A stretch of 60,643 nt of DNA from Cochliopodium minus (GCA_024220525.1 JAMYWO010000023.1:177444-238086), one strand, 5' to 3'; counted from the stretch's first letter, positions 12,212-23,549 are shown. The notes: generated by a model from the letters alone, not told the origin. Translations and numbers: made by a program.

Positions 12212-14147
12212 TTATTTATCTTCAGTGTTAGATTCGGGATTTTTGAATTCAAGATACATGTGTTCATCAAAGAATGGAAAGCAAGGGAAAGAAGTATCTT
12301 GAAAAAACAAAATGAAAAATGAATAAAAATTCATGTTTTTAAAAAAAGATATTTTACTTCCAGAATTTAACAAAGACAAGTAAAAATAAATCTTTCCAGG
12401 AATTCCTTTTTTAAAATAAAAAATTTAAAAATAGTATAATTTTTTTAATTTACCTTCGAATAAACCAACAGTGTCTTGGGGTTTTTGGGAGAGGTTGTTG
12501 TAATAATCTTTAGGAGAAAAATCGTCATTGACAACAGACTTTTCGGAGTTTACAAATCTCCAAAACTGGTGGAACATTTCGAGGTACTTTGAATTTCCCG
12601 TTCTCTTGTAATTTGTCAAAAAAACGAAAGAATTACCAAACACTCCTTTTATAAGAAATAGATAATAAAAAATAAAAAATAAAAATGTTTGTTACCATGA
12701 CAAAGAGCTAAATATTGGTTTTGATAAGAAATAAAATAGTTTTTATCTTTAAAAATCTCACATAATCCTTTTTTTAATATCCCTTTTTGCCAAGTGACCC
12801 CCAAATACTCTTCGCAACTCTTCTCCATCTTCTTTTGGAATCGAGGATTATCTGAAAAAACTTCTGCAGCTTTAGAATAAACCAAAGTAATACCAGGAGC
12901 TATAAAATGAATAATTAAAAAATGATTTTAAAAAAATAGTAAATTTTTTACACCCATGACAAAATTCGTTTACACAGTAATTTATTTTAGTAGAGTATTG
13001 GATAGGAAACTCTCCATTTTTTGTTAGAGTTATGGACATTGTTTTGAGGGAGTTTCTTATGATTTTGGATTCCCCTTTAGAAAGAAGATCTTTGAATAAA
13101 AGTATGGAATAGATAATCCCATATGAACCACTAAAAAAAATCATCAGATTTTTAGTTTTATAACAAAATTTTTTACTGTGCTGCTCCTATGTAATCTCTA
13201 TTAACCCATTTCCATGATAAAGGTAAATTTGTCTTCGAGCTTTCTTTTCCTAAAAATAGAAAAAATCATTAAAAAAAATTTCAAAAAAAATATATTAATT
13301 TATTTAACCTTTTTTAATTAAAAAAGAAATAATTTTATTTATTTTTATATTAGGAACAATTTCTTCTTTCAACAAATTTCTAAGCACTTTTATTCCAATT
13401 AAAAACCCAGCAGTTCCTAAATAATAAATCATTTATAAACTAATAATACAATAATAATTTTTTTTATACCATACAATACTTCATGTTCATTGTCTTGCAA
13501 GTCTTCTTCGCTTTCAACAAAAAGTTTAACGTATTTTTTGACACTTTCTTTGTCATTTTTTTCATGATAAATCAGGACAGCTACCAAATAGATTCCACAA
13601 CTTTAAAGTTGAAAGTTTATAAATCTTTAAAATTTTTTTCAAATTTTACTTTCCTCCCAACAATCCCGGATAATCATGTTCTTTTCTTTGTAAAAATTTT
13701 AAAAGCGGAAATCTTTTATAAATTTCAGAAAAACTTACTTTCCGTATTTTTCCATTGCGATTGAGAGATAATTTTCTGAGTTTTTGAGATATTTTTCATC
13801 TTTGTAATATTGATATAATTTTAAATAGATGAATCTATTATTTAAATCAGACATTAAATTGATTTTAAAGATAATAGATTCATTTTATATTACGCAACAC
13901 CTGTAATTCCATCTGAAATATTGAAAAGGGAAGATTTTATTTATAAAAAATATCAAATTTCTTTACCATAAACATTGAAACTCATTTTTTGAATGATTTG
14001 AGGTATCAAATTTTCCAATTCTTTGATATCTTTTTCTATATTCTCTTCTATTATTTTTATTTCTTCGATTGACAACTTTATATTGCCTTCCAAATCCATA
14101 TTGTTTATAAAATTCAAGCTATGCAAAACATCTTCTTCACTATTCAT
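12212..14147 (-). CDS. LanC-like protein (LANCL family)
   Basis: About twelve short exons on the minus strand. Start at 14147 (MNSEEDVLHSLNF), stop at 12212. Family landmarks occur in order: DGITGVAFIYLKLYQ, a CGIYLVAVLIYH segment, EVLYGTAGFLIG, KESSKTNLPLSW, YIGAAHSGSYGIIY, FCHGAPG, WQKGILKKGLCE, LCHGVFGNSFVFL and LFEGIPG. The two CHG motifs match the zinc-binding Cys and Cys-His of LANCL1/2, so the metal site looks intact. Eukaryotic LANCL proteins are cytosolic and are reported to join glutathione to dehydroalanine and dehydrobutyrine residues; no lanthipeptide precursor gene is seen nearby. It diverges from the NAT10 gene across 198 bases. The very short exons make the exact boundaries of some introns uncertain. 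Confidence 0.85.
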
Positions 14148-14345
14148 TTATATCAAAGATTTGATCAATATAAAGGTTTCAAAAATCTTACAAATAATTT
14201 TTTTTTTTAATTATCCCAAGTATTTTCAACCATAATCAATTCAAAATATTGATGTTTAATCATCTAATTCTGTAAAAGAAAGAAATAGATTGATTGTCAA
14301 TGGTTTTTAATTATTTTTGAGAAAAAAACAAAAAAAAAAAAAAAA
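14148..14345. promoter_or_regulatory. divergent promoter region, LANCL / NAT10
   Basis: 198 AT-rich bases separate two divergent start codons. It must hold both promoters and ends in an A-rich leader directly before the NAT10 ATG. No specific transcription-factor motif could be identified. Confidence 0.4.
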
Positions 14346-17300
14346 ATGAGCACAGTGAAAAAGAAAGTAGATAATCGTATCAAGAAACATATTGAAAATG
14401 GTGTAATATTGGGTCATAGAAGTTTTTTTGTAATAGTGGGAGATAACGGAAAGGATCAGGTGAATAAAAAAAATTTTTTAAAAAAATTTTGATAATTAAT
14501 CAAGAATCATCAAAAATTCAATTGCTCTCAAAAAGGTAATGAATCTTCATTACATGTTATCCAAAACAGTAGTAAAAGCAAGACCATCCATACTTTGGTG
14601 TTATAAAGATTCATTGGGATTTTCAAGGTAAAAAAAAAAATGAAAGAAAATTGTGAGAATATCATTATATAATCAAAGGAGATTGAAAAAATAAGCAATC
14701 ATATGATTATAAATTAAATATATTCAAAGAATTACATCATTAACCTCGATTTATTAATATTTAAACTTATTTCATAAAGTAACAAAAAGAAGAGAATGCA
14801 AAACATGAAAAAGAAAAAAAGTAAGGGATTGTTGGATACAAACTCTGAAAACGCATTCGAGCTTTTCATCTCATCCACAAACATAAGATTCACATTTTAC
14901 AGGGAGACACACAAGATCTTGGGTAACACCTTTGGAATGTGCGTGTTGCAAGACTTTGAAGCTCTCACACCCAACTTGCTAGCTAGAACAATTGAAACAG
15001 TAGAAGGAGGAGGATTGATTGTTTTATTATTAAAATCACTCAACTCTTTGAAACAATTGTACACCATGACTATGGTAAATTTAAATATGTTTTTTAAAAA
15101 TGATCTTGAATATAACTTTCTTTCTATCCATTAATAATGAAGCAGAAAATTTTAAACTTTCTTATATTTAGGATGTCCACTCCAGATTTCGTACTTCTTC
15201 TCACCAAGAAGTAACAGGAAGATTCAACGAAAGATTCATTCTCTCCCTTGGAACATGTTCCAGATGTTTAGTAGTGGATGATGAATTAAATATTTTACCT
15301 ATTTCCACTCATGCAAATATGATAAAGTCAATACAAAAACCAGAATCAGGGAGTGTATTTGAAAGAGAACTTGATGACTTGAAAAATAATTTGAAGGACA
15401 GCGAAATCATCGGAAATATCATCAACAACACCAAGACTTTGGATCAAGCCAAATCTTTGCTTGTATTCTTTGAAGCAATTTCCGAGAAGACCCTCAGAAC
15501 TACTGTTGCTTTGACTGCCTCTAGAGGTAGAGGAAAATCCGCTACTATGGGTATTTTTTATTTTATTTATTTTTCGTTTTTGGGTTTTTAAAAAATGATG
15601 ATTTTGAAAATAACTTTCGTTCTACCTATTAATAATGAAGGAGAAAATTTTTTCACTGATTTTAAAAATAAAATATTCATTTATTTATTTACTATTTTTA
15701 TTTATATTTATTTTTATCTAAATTTTTTTATTTCTAAAAGGTATGGCAATTGGGGCAGCTGTTGCATTGGGATACAGTAACATTTTTGTTACTTCTCCAT
15801 CCCCCGAAAATTTAAAAACTCTTTTCGAATTTGTGTTCAAGACATTCGATGCACTCGGAATGAAAGAACACACTGACTATGAGCTCATCGAGTCTACTAA
15901 CCCCGAATTCGAAAAGTGCGTCGTAAGAGTTAACATTTTCCATACACACAGACAAACTATCCAATACATTCAACCTACCGACTACGAAAGAATTTCACAA
16001 GCAGGTAATCTATCTTTTTTATTATATTTTTGATTTTTGATTTTTTAAAAATGATGATTTTGAAAATAACTTTCGTTCTACCTATTAATAATGAAGGAGA
16101 AAATTTTTCACTGATTTTAAAAATCAAAATATTAATTTTGTTTCCATTATTTTTATTTCTTATCATATTTTTTCTTTTTAAAATTGTTTTTTTTTGGAAA
16201 GAACTCGTTGTTGTGGACGAGGCTGCGGCCATCCCATTAGTGCACGTAAGAAGACTTTTCGGACCACACTTGCTCTTTCTCTCTTCCACCGTCAATGGGT
16301 ACGAAGGTACAGGCAGATCACTCTCTTTGAAGCTCATCAAGAACTTGCGTGACCAACAAAAGTTCCAAGGAGAACAAACTACCACTACAGGTGGAAGGGT
16401 TTTGAAAGAACTCACTTTGGACGAGCCTATTCGTTACTTTAAAGGAGATCCTGTCGAGGAATGGCTTAATAAGTTGTTGTGTTTGGATGCTGTTGTTCCT
16501 ACTGTTAAGACTGGTTGTCCGCATCCTTCTCAATGTAACTTGTAAATAATTTTTCATAAATAATTTGAANNNNNNNNNNNNNNNNNNNNNNNNNNNNNNN
16601 NNNNNNNNNNNNNNNNNNNNNNNNNNNNNNNNNNNNNNNNNNNNNNNNNNNNNNNNNNNNNNNNNNNNNTTTTTATTAAAGGTACTATGTTAATAAAGAC
16701 GCTCTTTTCTCTTACCACGATGTTTCAGAATCTCTTTTACAAAAAATCATGGCTCTCTTCGTAACATCTCACTACAAAAACACTCCCAATGATCTAATGT
16801 AAATAATTTTAAAACATTTTAAATTAAAGAATAAAACATTAATAAAATATCATCCAAAAATAATCCAAAATAAAAATAAAATATCATCAATTAAAAATTC
16901 AATTATTTTAAATAGGTTGATCAGTGATGCCCCTTCTCATCACATCTTCGTTTTGTTGGGACCTGTAAATGAAAAATCCACCAAACTCCCAGAAATTTTG
17001 TGCGCGATGCAAGTCAGTTTGGAGGGAGGCATCAGCAAGGACAGCATCAAGCAGACTTTGGGTCTTGGAATAAAGGCTGCTGGTGATTTGATTCCTTGGA
17101 CTGTATCCAGGCAATATCAAGATCACGAATTTGCTTCTCTATCTGGTAAAAAAAAAATTACTAATTTATTAACTATTATTTTTATTTTATTTATTATTCT
17201 ATTTTATTCTTTTTATTCTTTTAAATTTTGACTTTTTTAAAAATATGATGATTTTGAAAATGACTTTCGTTCTACCTATTAATAATGAAGGAGAAATTTT

Positions 17301-19933
17301 TTCACTGATTTTTAACAATCAAAAATGAATTATTACTCGATTTTAATACTTATTTTTATTTATTTTTTTTACTTATTTTATTTTTATTTTTTTTATTTTT
17401 ATTATTATTTTACAAGGTGCAAGAATCGTAAGAATAGCAACACATCCAGATTACCAAAAAATGGGTTACGGAAGCAGATGTCTCGAGCTCTTGACCCAAT
17501 ACTACGAAGGCAAATTCTACGATCCAAGCATCGTAGAAGAAAAGGAAATGGAAGACGAAGAAAATGTCGTCAACTACTCTGAAAAAAACTCCCTTTTGCA
17601 CGAGAAAATTCAGCCCAGAAAGATCAAGAAATCTCTCTTGACTTCTTTGGAGGAGAGAAAGCCAGAGGAGTTGCATTATATTGGAACAAGTTTTGGCGTT
17701 ACCATAGGCAAAAAAAAAAAAATTCTAATTTTTTCGAATTATTTTAATTATTTATTTTTATTTTTATTTTTATTTTTATTTTTATTTTGATTATTTTGAT
17801 TTTTATTTTTATTTTTATTTTTATTTTTATTTTGATTATTTTAGATTTGTTCAACTTTTGGCAAAAAAACAGTTTTTTGCCCGTTCACATTTCTTTGACA
17901 GCTGTAAATTCAAATTTTCATTTCATTATGTTCTTATTCATTTTTTTGTTTTTAATTTTTTTATTTTTAAAAATGATGATTTTGAAAATGACTTTCGTTC
18001 TACCTATTAATAATGAAGGAGAAATTTTTTCACTGATTTTAAATTCATTAATGAATTATTTTTTTTTGTTAATTAATATATTTTTTTATTTATTTTTGAT
18101 TTTGATTTTTATTTTTTTATTTTAATTTTTTTAATTTATTTTTTAAATAGAACGACATAACAGGAGAATTTTCAACAATCATGTTAAAATTGTTGGACAA
18201 AGAAAACAGCACACTCGAAATCGACAAAACATGGATCACCTCTTTCTCCGAAGACTTCAAAAACAGAATGTTGAGCTTGTACGCCCGCCAGTTCAGAGAG
18301 TTCAAATCCAACTTGTGTCTCTCCATGCTCAACTACTCCAAAATGAGCAACGAAATCAAAGAAGGAAAGCAAAACAAGGATAATCTCATAAAATATGACG
18401 ATTTGACAAAACACTTTTCTGAATACGATCTCAAAAGGTATTTTTTTATTTGATTTTTCTACCTTAGTTTCATTTTATGTTTTTTAATTTTTTCAAATCT
18501 ATTTTATTATTTTTTTATTATTTTTATTTTTTTTATTATTTTTATTTTTCTTATTTATTTTTTGATTTTTTAAAAAATATGATGATTTTGAAAATGACTT
18601 TCGTTCTACCTATTAATAATGAAGGAGAAATTTTTTCACTGATTTTGAAAATCAAAAAAGATTATTTTTCATTTTTTTTCTCATTTTTTTTTTATTTTAT
18701 TTTTTTAAAAATTTTTTTTTTTGTAAATTTAATTTTCTTTTTTTATTAAATTTAATTTTTTGAAAAAAGGTTGTCATCCTATACAAAGAACTTGGTTGAG
18801 TACACAATAATACTGGACATAGTACCTACTTTGGCAAACTTATACTTCCGTTACAAATTTGATTTCTTGCTCAACATCTCACAAGCCTGCATCTTGGCTG
18901 GAATGGGACTTCAAAGAAAAACTGTTGAGGGTAATTTAATTTTTTTTTTTTCATTATTGTTAATTTATATTCACTTTTTGATTTTTTTAAAAATTTTTTT
19001 ATAATATTTATTAATTTTTATTTTTCATTTTATTTATTGTTTATTTTTATTCATTTTTGATTTATTTTTCATTTTTATTTTATTTTTATTTTTATTTTAT
19101 TTATTTTGTTAGAGGTCGCTTCGGAGTTAAGCATGCAAGTGAGCCAGGTCTTGGGTCTCTTCAGCCGTATCCTCAGAAAATTTGCCAGCTACATTGACAA
19201 GCTCCACGAAGACGACGTAGCTAAAAGCATCCCTGAATTGTCTGGTGGTGGTAATCACTCCTTTTGATTTATTTTTTTTATTTTTATTTTTTTATTATTT
19301 TTACTTTTTTATTTTTAAAAATGATGATTTTGAAAATAACTTTCGTTCTACCTATTAATAATGAAGGAGAAATTTTTTCACTGATATTAAAATACAAAAA
19401 AAAAATTTAAAATTATTTTAAATCATTTTTTATTATTTTTTTTTTTATTTTTTTTATTTTCATTTTTTTTTTGTTCAAAAGATAAATTGATGTTGCCCAT
19501 TGACAAGTCTTTAAACGATGAGTTGGAAGAGACCGCACAAAATCTCGAAAAGAAGAAAAAGAGCAAAGAAGATCAAAACCCTCTCATCTCTTACTTTCTC
19601 AACGAAGAAGGTAAAATTTTTTTCAATTTTTTTTTTATTTTTTAAAAAACTTTTTTTTATTTTTAATATTTTATTTATTAAATTTTAAAAAACTTTTTAG
19701 GTTATACTATTAATGACAGTGATAGAGATTGGGACAATGCTTTGAAGACTGTCACTGAAGGAAACATTCCTAATTCCATCAGCATCAAAAAGAAACACAA
19801 TCCAAAGGGTTCAAACAACAGCAACAAAAACAACAAAGGATCCACCCCTAATAACCAGAAAAACAAGAGAAATTCCACACACAAAAGTCCCAAAAATCTT
19901 AACAGCAACCAAAAGAAAAGAAAATTCAAATGA
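14346..19933 (+). CDS. NAT10: RNA cytidine acetyltransferase, NAT10/Kre33 type
   Basis: Fifteen exons give about 1043 residues (human NAT10 has 1025). Visible landmarks: N-terminal KKVDNRIKKHIENGV; Walker A in ASRGRGKSA; VVVDEAAAIP (helicase motif II); CPHPSQCNLYYVNKDALFSY; a GNAT acetyl-CoA loop in RIATHPDYQKMGYGSR; GDLIPWTV; NFWQKNSFLPVHIS; and a basic, Asn-rich C-tail for nucleolar targeting. Kre33/NAT10 makes N4-acetylcytidine in 18S rRNA and tRNA, using box C/D snoRNAs as rRNA adaptors. Exon ends: 14459, 14627, 15074, 15550, 16004, 16541, then 16682-16798, 16916-17145, 17417-17707, 17845-17903 and 18151-18437, and further exons from 18769, 19112, 19482 and about 19700. The intron at 17708-17844 starts with GC. 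The scaffold gap falls within an intron, so no coding is lost. Six introns hold intact-looking copies of one C/D snoRNA and a seventh holds a decayed copy. Confidence 0.95.
15091..15163 (+). ncRNA. decayed copy of the intronic C/D snoRNA
   Basis: Lies in the intron 15075-15171 of the NAT10 gene. It aligns along its length with the six other copies (ATTAATAATGAAG core retained), but the C box reads ATGATCT, the guide has CTTTCTTTCT for CTTTCGTTCT, and no CTGA D box remains. It is most simply a snoRNA pseudogene. Confidence 0.75.
15585..15668 (+). ncRNA. intronic box C/D snoRNA, copy 1 (18S guide)
   Basis: Sits in the NAT10 intron 15551-15740. C box ATGATGA at 15595-15601, D box CTGA at 15656-15659, 9-bp terminal stem TTTTTAAAA/TTTTAAAAA just outside the boxes. 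The guide TAACTTTCGTTCT (15611-15623) is fully complementary to the conserved 18S rRNA segment AGAACGAAAGTTA and is followed by a weak D'-like CTAC and C'-like ATGAAGG. Expected role: 2'-O-methylation guide, released from the debranched intron. Confidence 0.85.
16041..16124 (+). ncRNA. intronic box C/D snoRNA, copy 2 (18S guide)
   Basis: In NAT10 intron 16005-16201. C box 16051-16057, D box 16111-16114, terminal stem TTTTTTAAAA/TTTTAAAAAT. Same guide as copy 1 (16067-16079), fully complementary to AGAACGAAAGTTA of 18S rRNA. Confidence 0.85.
16570..16669. other. 100-N scaffold gap inside a NAT10 intron
   Basis: The flanking exons join as ..CNL|YYVN.., as expected for the family, so the gap lies in intron 16542-16681. 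Neighbouring introns carry repeated snoRNAs, so an unresolved extra copy could be the reason for the gap; that is inference. Confidence 0.95.
17235..17318 (+). ncRNA. intronic box C/D snoRNA, copy 3 (18S guide)
   Basis: In NAT10 intron 17146-17416. C box 17245-17251, D box 17305-17308. The guide reads TGACTTTCGTTCT: the one change from copy 1 (A to G) leaves a G-U pair with the 18S target. Terminal stem imperfect but present. Confidence 0.85.
17962..18045 (+). ncRNA. intronic box C/D snoRNA, copy 4 (18S guide)
   Basis: In NAT10 intron 17904-18150. C box 17973-17979, D box 18033-18036, guide TGACTTTCGTTCT as in copies 3 and 5. Terminal stem TTTTTAAAA with TTTTAAATT. Confidence 0.85.
18566..18653 (+). 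ncRNA. intronic box C/D snoRNA, copy 5 (18S guide)
   Basis: In NAT10 intron 18438-18768. C box 18579-18585, D box 18639-18642, guide TGACTTTCGTTCT. The outer sequences GATTTTTT and TTTTGAAAATC form a terminal stem. Confidence 0.85.
19310..19394 (+). ncRNA. intronic box C/D snoRNA, copy 6 (18S guide)
   Basis: In NAT10 intron 19251-19481. C box 19321-19327, D box 19381-19384, guide TAACTTTCGTTCT as in copies 1 and 2. The 3' side of the terminal stem (TATTAAAATA) is weaker than in the other copies. Confidence 0.8.
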
Positions 19934-19966
19934 AGATAATAAAAAAAATAATTAAAATTTAATTTA

Positions 19967-21791
19967 TTAAAAAAATTTAAATTTGCTGAACTTTTTGAAA
20001 AAAGTTTCGATCTCCATTCCCTTTAAATTCTTTATTCTCAAAGATAAAGTTTGATTATCTTTTGCCCAATCCAATGGAGAAGTTCCAGAATAACTCAAAA
20101 TGTTTGGATTAGCACCATTCTCCAACATAAATTGAATTATATCAACACTAACATCTTTTAATGAACAAGCGAAATGAAAAGGAGTGTGGTTTTTATTGTT
20201 TTGTTTGTTCATATCTCCTTTGTGTTGAAGAAAAAACTTTATGACATCCAATGATATTTTCTTTTTGTTGACACAAAAGTTGTGAAGAAGAGATAAACCA
20301 TCACTTAATGAAGTGTTGATATCCACTTTGTATTCCATGAAAATCTCTACATCACGAAGAATAATGTTATTTCGGTTCAAATAATTCAAAAAAGGAGAAG
20401 CTTTCGATAAATTATCAATCAAATTTGGATCTGCATTGTTCTGGAGAGCAAATTTGATCATTTCAATACCAAAATGGTTGTTTTTAGTGATAACATGAAA
20501 GGCAGACTCAGAATCACCGCACCTAGCATTAAAACTTGCATTTTTATGTACCAAATACTTTAGAAATTCAAAATCCATAAAACTATCGGAACATAGATAA
20601 TGGAATGGAGTTGCTTTGGTATATCCTTCAGCGACCAAATTCAAATCTGCTTTATGCTCAAGAAACAATTCTATTGTTTTTTTATCTCGATAGTAACCAT
20701 GACTTACCAAGTGAAAGGGATTCCGTTTGTCTTTTATATTTTGGAGATTGGGATCGCAATTACTTCTTAACAAGTACTCGCAACCTTTTATTTTGTCTAT
20801 GGTTGTATTCAAATAACAATATTGGTACAAAACTCCTTCATTATTATGATTTTTTGCATTCACATCCATTTTACTATTAAAAAAATTTGCAATTAAAAAA
20901 AAATCCTTTAATTTGGATTTCCAATAAAAACTTGAAAAAGTGTCTTACCTCTCAATCAACAACTTCATGATTTCGAATTCTTTTGCCCTTGTACACGAAA
21001 ATATTTTTGGATTATTCAAATCCGCTTTGTTCTCAATCAAAAGCTGGACATGCTCCTTTGTAAATTTATTATTGGAAAGGGCAAATTCAAAAACAGAATT
21101 GGAAATCCCCTCGTTCATAATATCTTGGTAGCTCTGTATTCTGTTCAGAAAATAATCGAATACTTTCACTGGCATTTGTTTTTTATCGTATTTGCAAAAA
21201 TGATGGATTGGAGTAAGTCCATAAATACCTGATTGCAAACATATTTTTTTTAATCAATTTTTAATTCAAGTAATTTAACTTGATCCTCTTATGAGTATTT
21301 TTATATTATTTTTTATATTTTTTTTTACTTTTTAATATCTTCAATTCCATTCCATCAAGCAATTCCATGTTCTTTTGATGAGTCAAGAAATCATATTCTT
21401 CCAATAATTTCATTTCATTTTCTGATGTTTGGTTTTAAAAAACAAATCCTCATTTAATATGAATTAATTCAATATATATTTTTTTTTTTTTACCAATCCT
21501 CACAATTTCTATGGAGGGTCTATTTATCCCTTTTTCAACCAGATAATCTTTATATGTAATAAATCTCTTCCATATCTTGTTTAAAAATTATTTTTATATT
21601 TATATTTCATCAAACACTAAATTTCATTTTGTAAGATTGGCCTAATTTACCTGATCCTTTTTGATTGTTTTGTTCCAATGTTTATTTAAACGAGCCAATT
21701 TCCCAAGATCAGGAATTTGCAAGAAAGAAGATAAATAGATACAAAGAGGTATTATCAATTTTCCCAATCCTTGATCATTCTCATCATCCAT
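19967..21791 (-). CDS. F-box-like/ankyrin protein, paralog 2
   Basis: Reads on the minus strand from 21791 (MDDENDQGLGKLIIPLCIYL), through small exons (..IWKRFITYKDYLVEKG, then a short exon near 21330-21430), an exon around 21238-20945, and a long last exon about 20879-19967. The N-terminal 60 residues have the F-box cadence (hydrophobic helix, IPDLGKLARLNKHWN, then IWKRF). Eight or more ankyrin repeats follow (LIENKADLN, TPFHFACSLKDVSVDIIQF). It ends GMEIETFFKKFSKFKFF. The gene directly upstream (21871-23269) is a paralog with the same architecture and tail. F-box/ankyrin proteins usually recruit substrates to SCF ubiquitin ligases; that role is inferred only from architecture. The alternative start at 21833 is less likely, because the paralog begins with the same MDD. 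Confidence 0.75.
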
Positions 21792-21870
21792 TTCTATCTT
21801 CAAAATAAAAAATCCTGAAAAGATTAAGATCAAGTTTTTTAATTTATTTTTTTGATTATTTTAATTTTGA

Positions 21871-23269
21871 TTATTTTAATTTGTTGTATTTTTTGAAAAA
21901 ACTCTCAACATCCATTCCCTTTGTATTCTTTATTCTTGAGGACAACTCGGGATTAGTTTTTGCCCAATGTAAAGGAGAACTTCTGTTGTTATTCGAAATG
22001 AATGGATTAGCACCATTCTCCAACATAAACTGAATGATTTCGACATCAATATCTTTGAGTGAACAAGCGAAATGAAAAGGAGTGCAACCAGTGTGATTTT
22101 GTTTATTGATGTCACCTTTATTTTGAAGAAAAAACTTAATGACATCCAATGATATTTTCTTTATGTTTGAACAAAAGTTATGAAAAATGGAAAAGCCATA
22201 ATTAGATGAAACATTTAGATCCGCTTTGTATTCTACGAACAACTTTACAACATCCAATCCAACATTTTTATCGTTAACAACGAAACTGAAGGGAGTTCTT
22301 TTTTCGTTACAAGGATGATTAGGATCAAGTTTCTTTTGAAGTAAATATTCATAGCATTGATACAAATTTTCTCCGAAACTGTTTTCGCAAAATTTGTACA
22401 AAATGCTTCCTCCACTTTTAGTATCCTTCGCATTCAAATCTGCTTTGTTTTCTATCAAAAATTTCATTGTTTCAAAGTTATTGGAAGTAATGCATCCAAA
22501 TATTGGAGGTATTTCATCCTTTTCCGTTGCGTTGATGTTTGCTTTCTTATCGACTAAATATTGAATCTTTTTCAGCTTAAATTTTTTATTGGATACTGCT
22601 CTATGCAGTACACTTGATCCCAACCTGCAATCATTCACGTTTGCTTTGTTATCCAGTAAATATTCGAAAACTTTTTTCTTGACTTTTTTCTTTTCAAATG
22701 CACAAGCAACCAGTATTGGAGTTAATCTAAAATGATCTTTTTTTTTTTTTTTTGTGAATTTAAATTTTTTGTTTTTCTTTTTTACTTGTTATTGTTCCTA
22801 ATTCTGACTCCAACAAAAAAAGATTGTTAGGATATGCTTTGAATTCAAAATCCAACAACAATGGCATTTCAAATTTTTCTGTTTCATCATCATTGTGAAT
22901 TAATAATCCGTTTTAAAAAAAAAAAAAATTTATATTTTTAAATTTACCTATCTTCACAATTTCAATTGATGGTCTATCTATTCCTCTTTGGTTGATATAA
23001 TCTTTATATCTTATAAATCTATCCCATATCTGAACAGATAAAATATTATTATTTTTCATAAAGCAAATTATGTCAAATTTCGTAAATTTATGGATGATAA
23101 CAGTTTGAATGATTGTTTAATTTACCTGATTACTTTTGATTATTTTATTCCAATGTTTATTTAAAAGGGACAATCTTCCTATTATTGGAATATCAGAGAA
23201 ACTACATATGTAAATGCAAAGAGGTTTAATCAAAAAAGCAAATCCTCCCTCATTATGATTATCATCCAT
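21871..23269 (-). CDS. F-box-like/ankyrin protein, paralog 1
   Basis: Exons on the minus strand: 23269 to about 23127 (MDDNHNEGGFAFLIKPLCIY), about 23034-22947 (IWDRFIRYKDYINQRG), about 22887-22790 (starts after GAAACAG), and about 22741-21871. The F-box-like N-terminus (IPIIGRLSLLNKHWNK) is followed by seven or more ankyrin repeats (HRAVSNKKF.., LIENKADLNAKD, TPFHFACSLKDIDVEIIQF), ending GMDVESFFKKYNKLK. Intron positions match the downstream paralog, so the pair is a tandem duplication. Repeat consensus 'LIENKADLN' and codon use match the ankyrin gene at 6.7-10.2 kb. There is no signal peptide or membrane segment. Confidence 0.75.
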
Positions 23270-23549
23270 ACTCTATATTATAAATCTTAAAAGGTGAACT
23301 TAAAAATACCTTTTTTTTTTTTTAATTGAACTTGTTAGTAGAAACCACTCATCAAAAAAGAAAAACCATTCAAATATTGACATTAATCTCAGATTCAAAT
23401 TGTTCAGAAAATTTCAGATTGATTTAGTTTTCAAGTACCAATTCCTCATTTTAATATAAAAAAAAATTAAAAAATAAAAAAATTCAAATTGTTTTTTTTT
23501 TTTTGAACTTTCCCAAACAAATATTCAATAAAGGAATTAAGAGAAAGGA

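Noticed and set aside
15595-19390. Recurring open frames reading MMILK(I/M)TFVLPINNEGE as a repeated peptide gene
   Set aside because: They are translations of the intronic snoRNA copies. They lie between NAT10 exons, in mixed frames, and end in T-rich intron.
15595-19390. Regularly recurring near-identical 70-base repeats as a CRISPR array
   Set aside because: Spacing is irregular, the spacers are exons of a eukaryotic gene, and C/D boxes explain the repeats.
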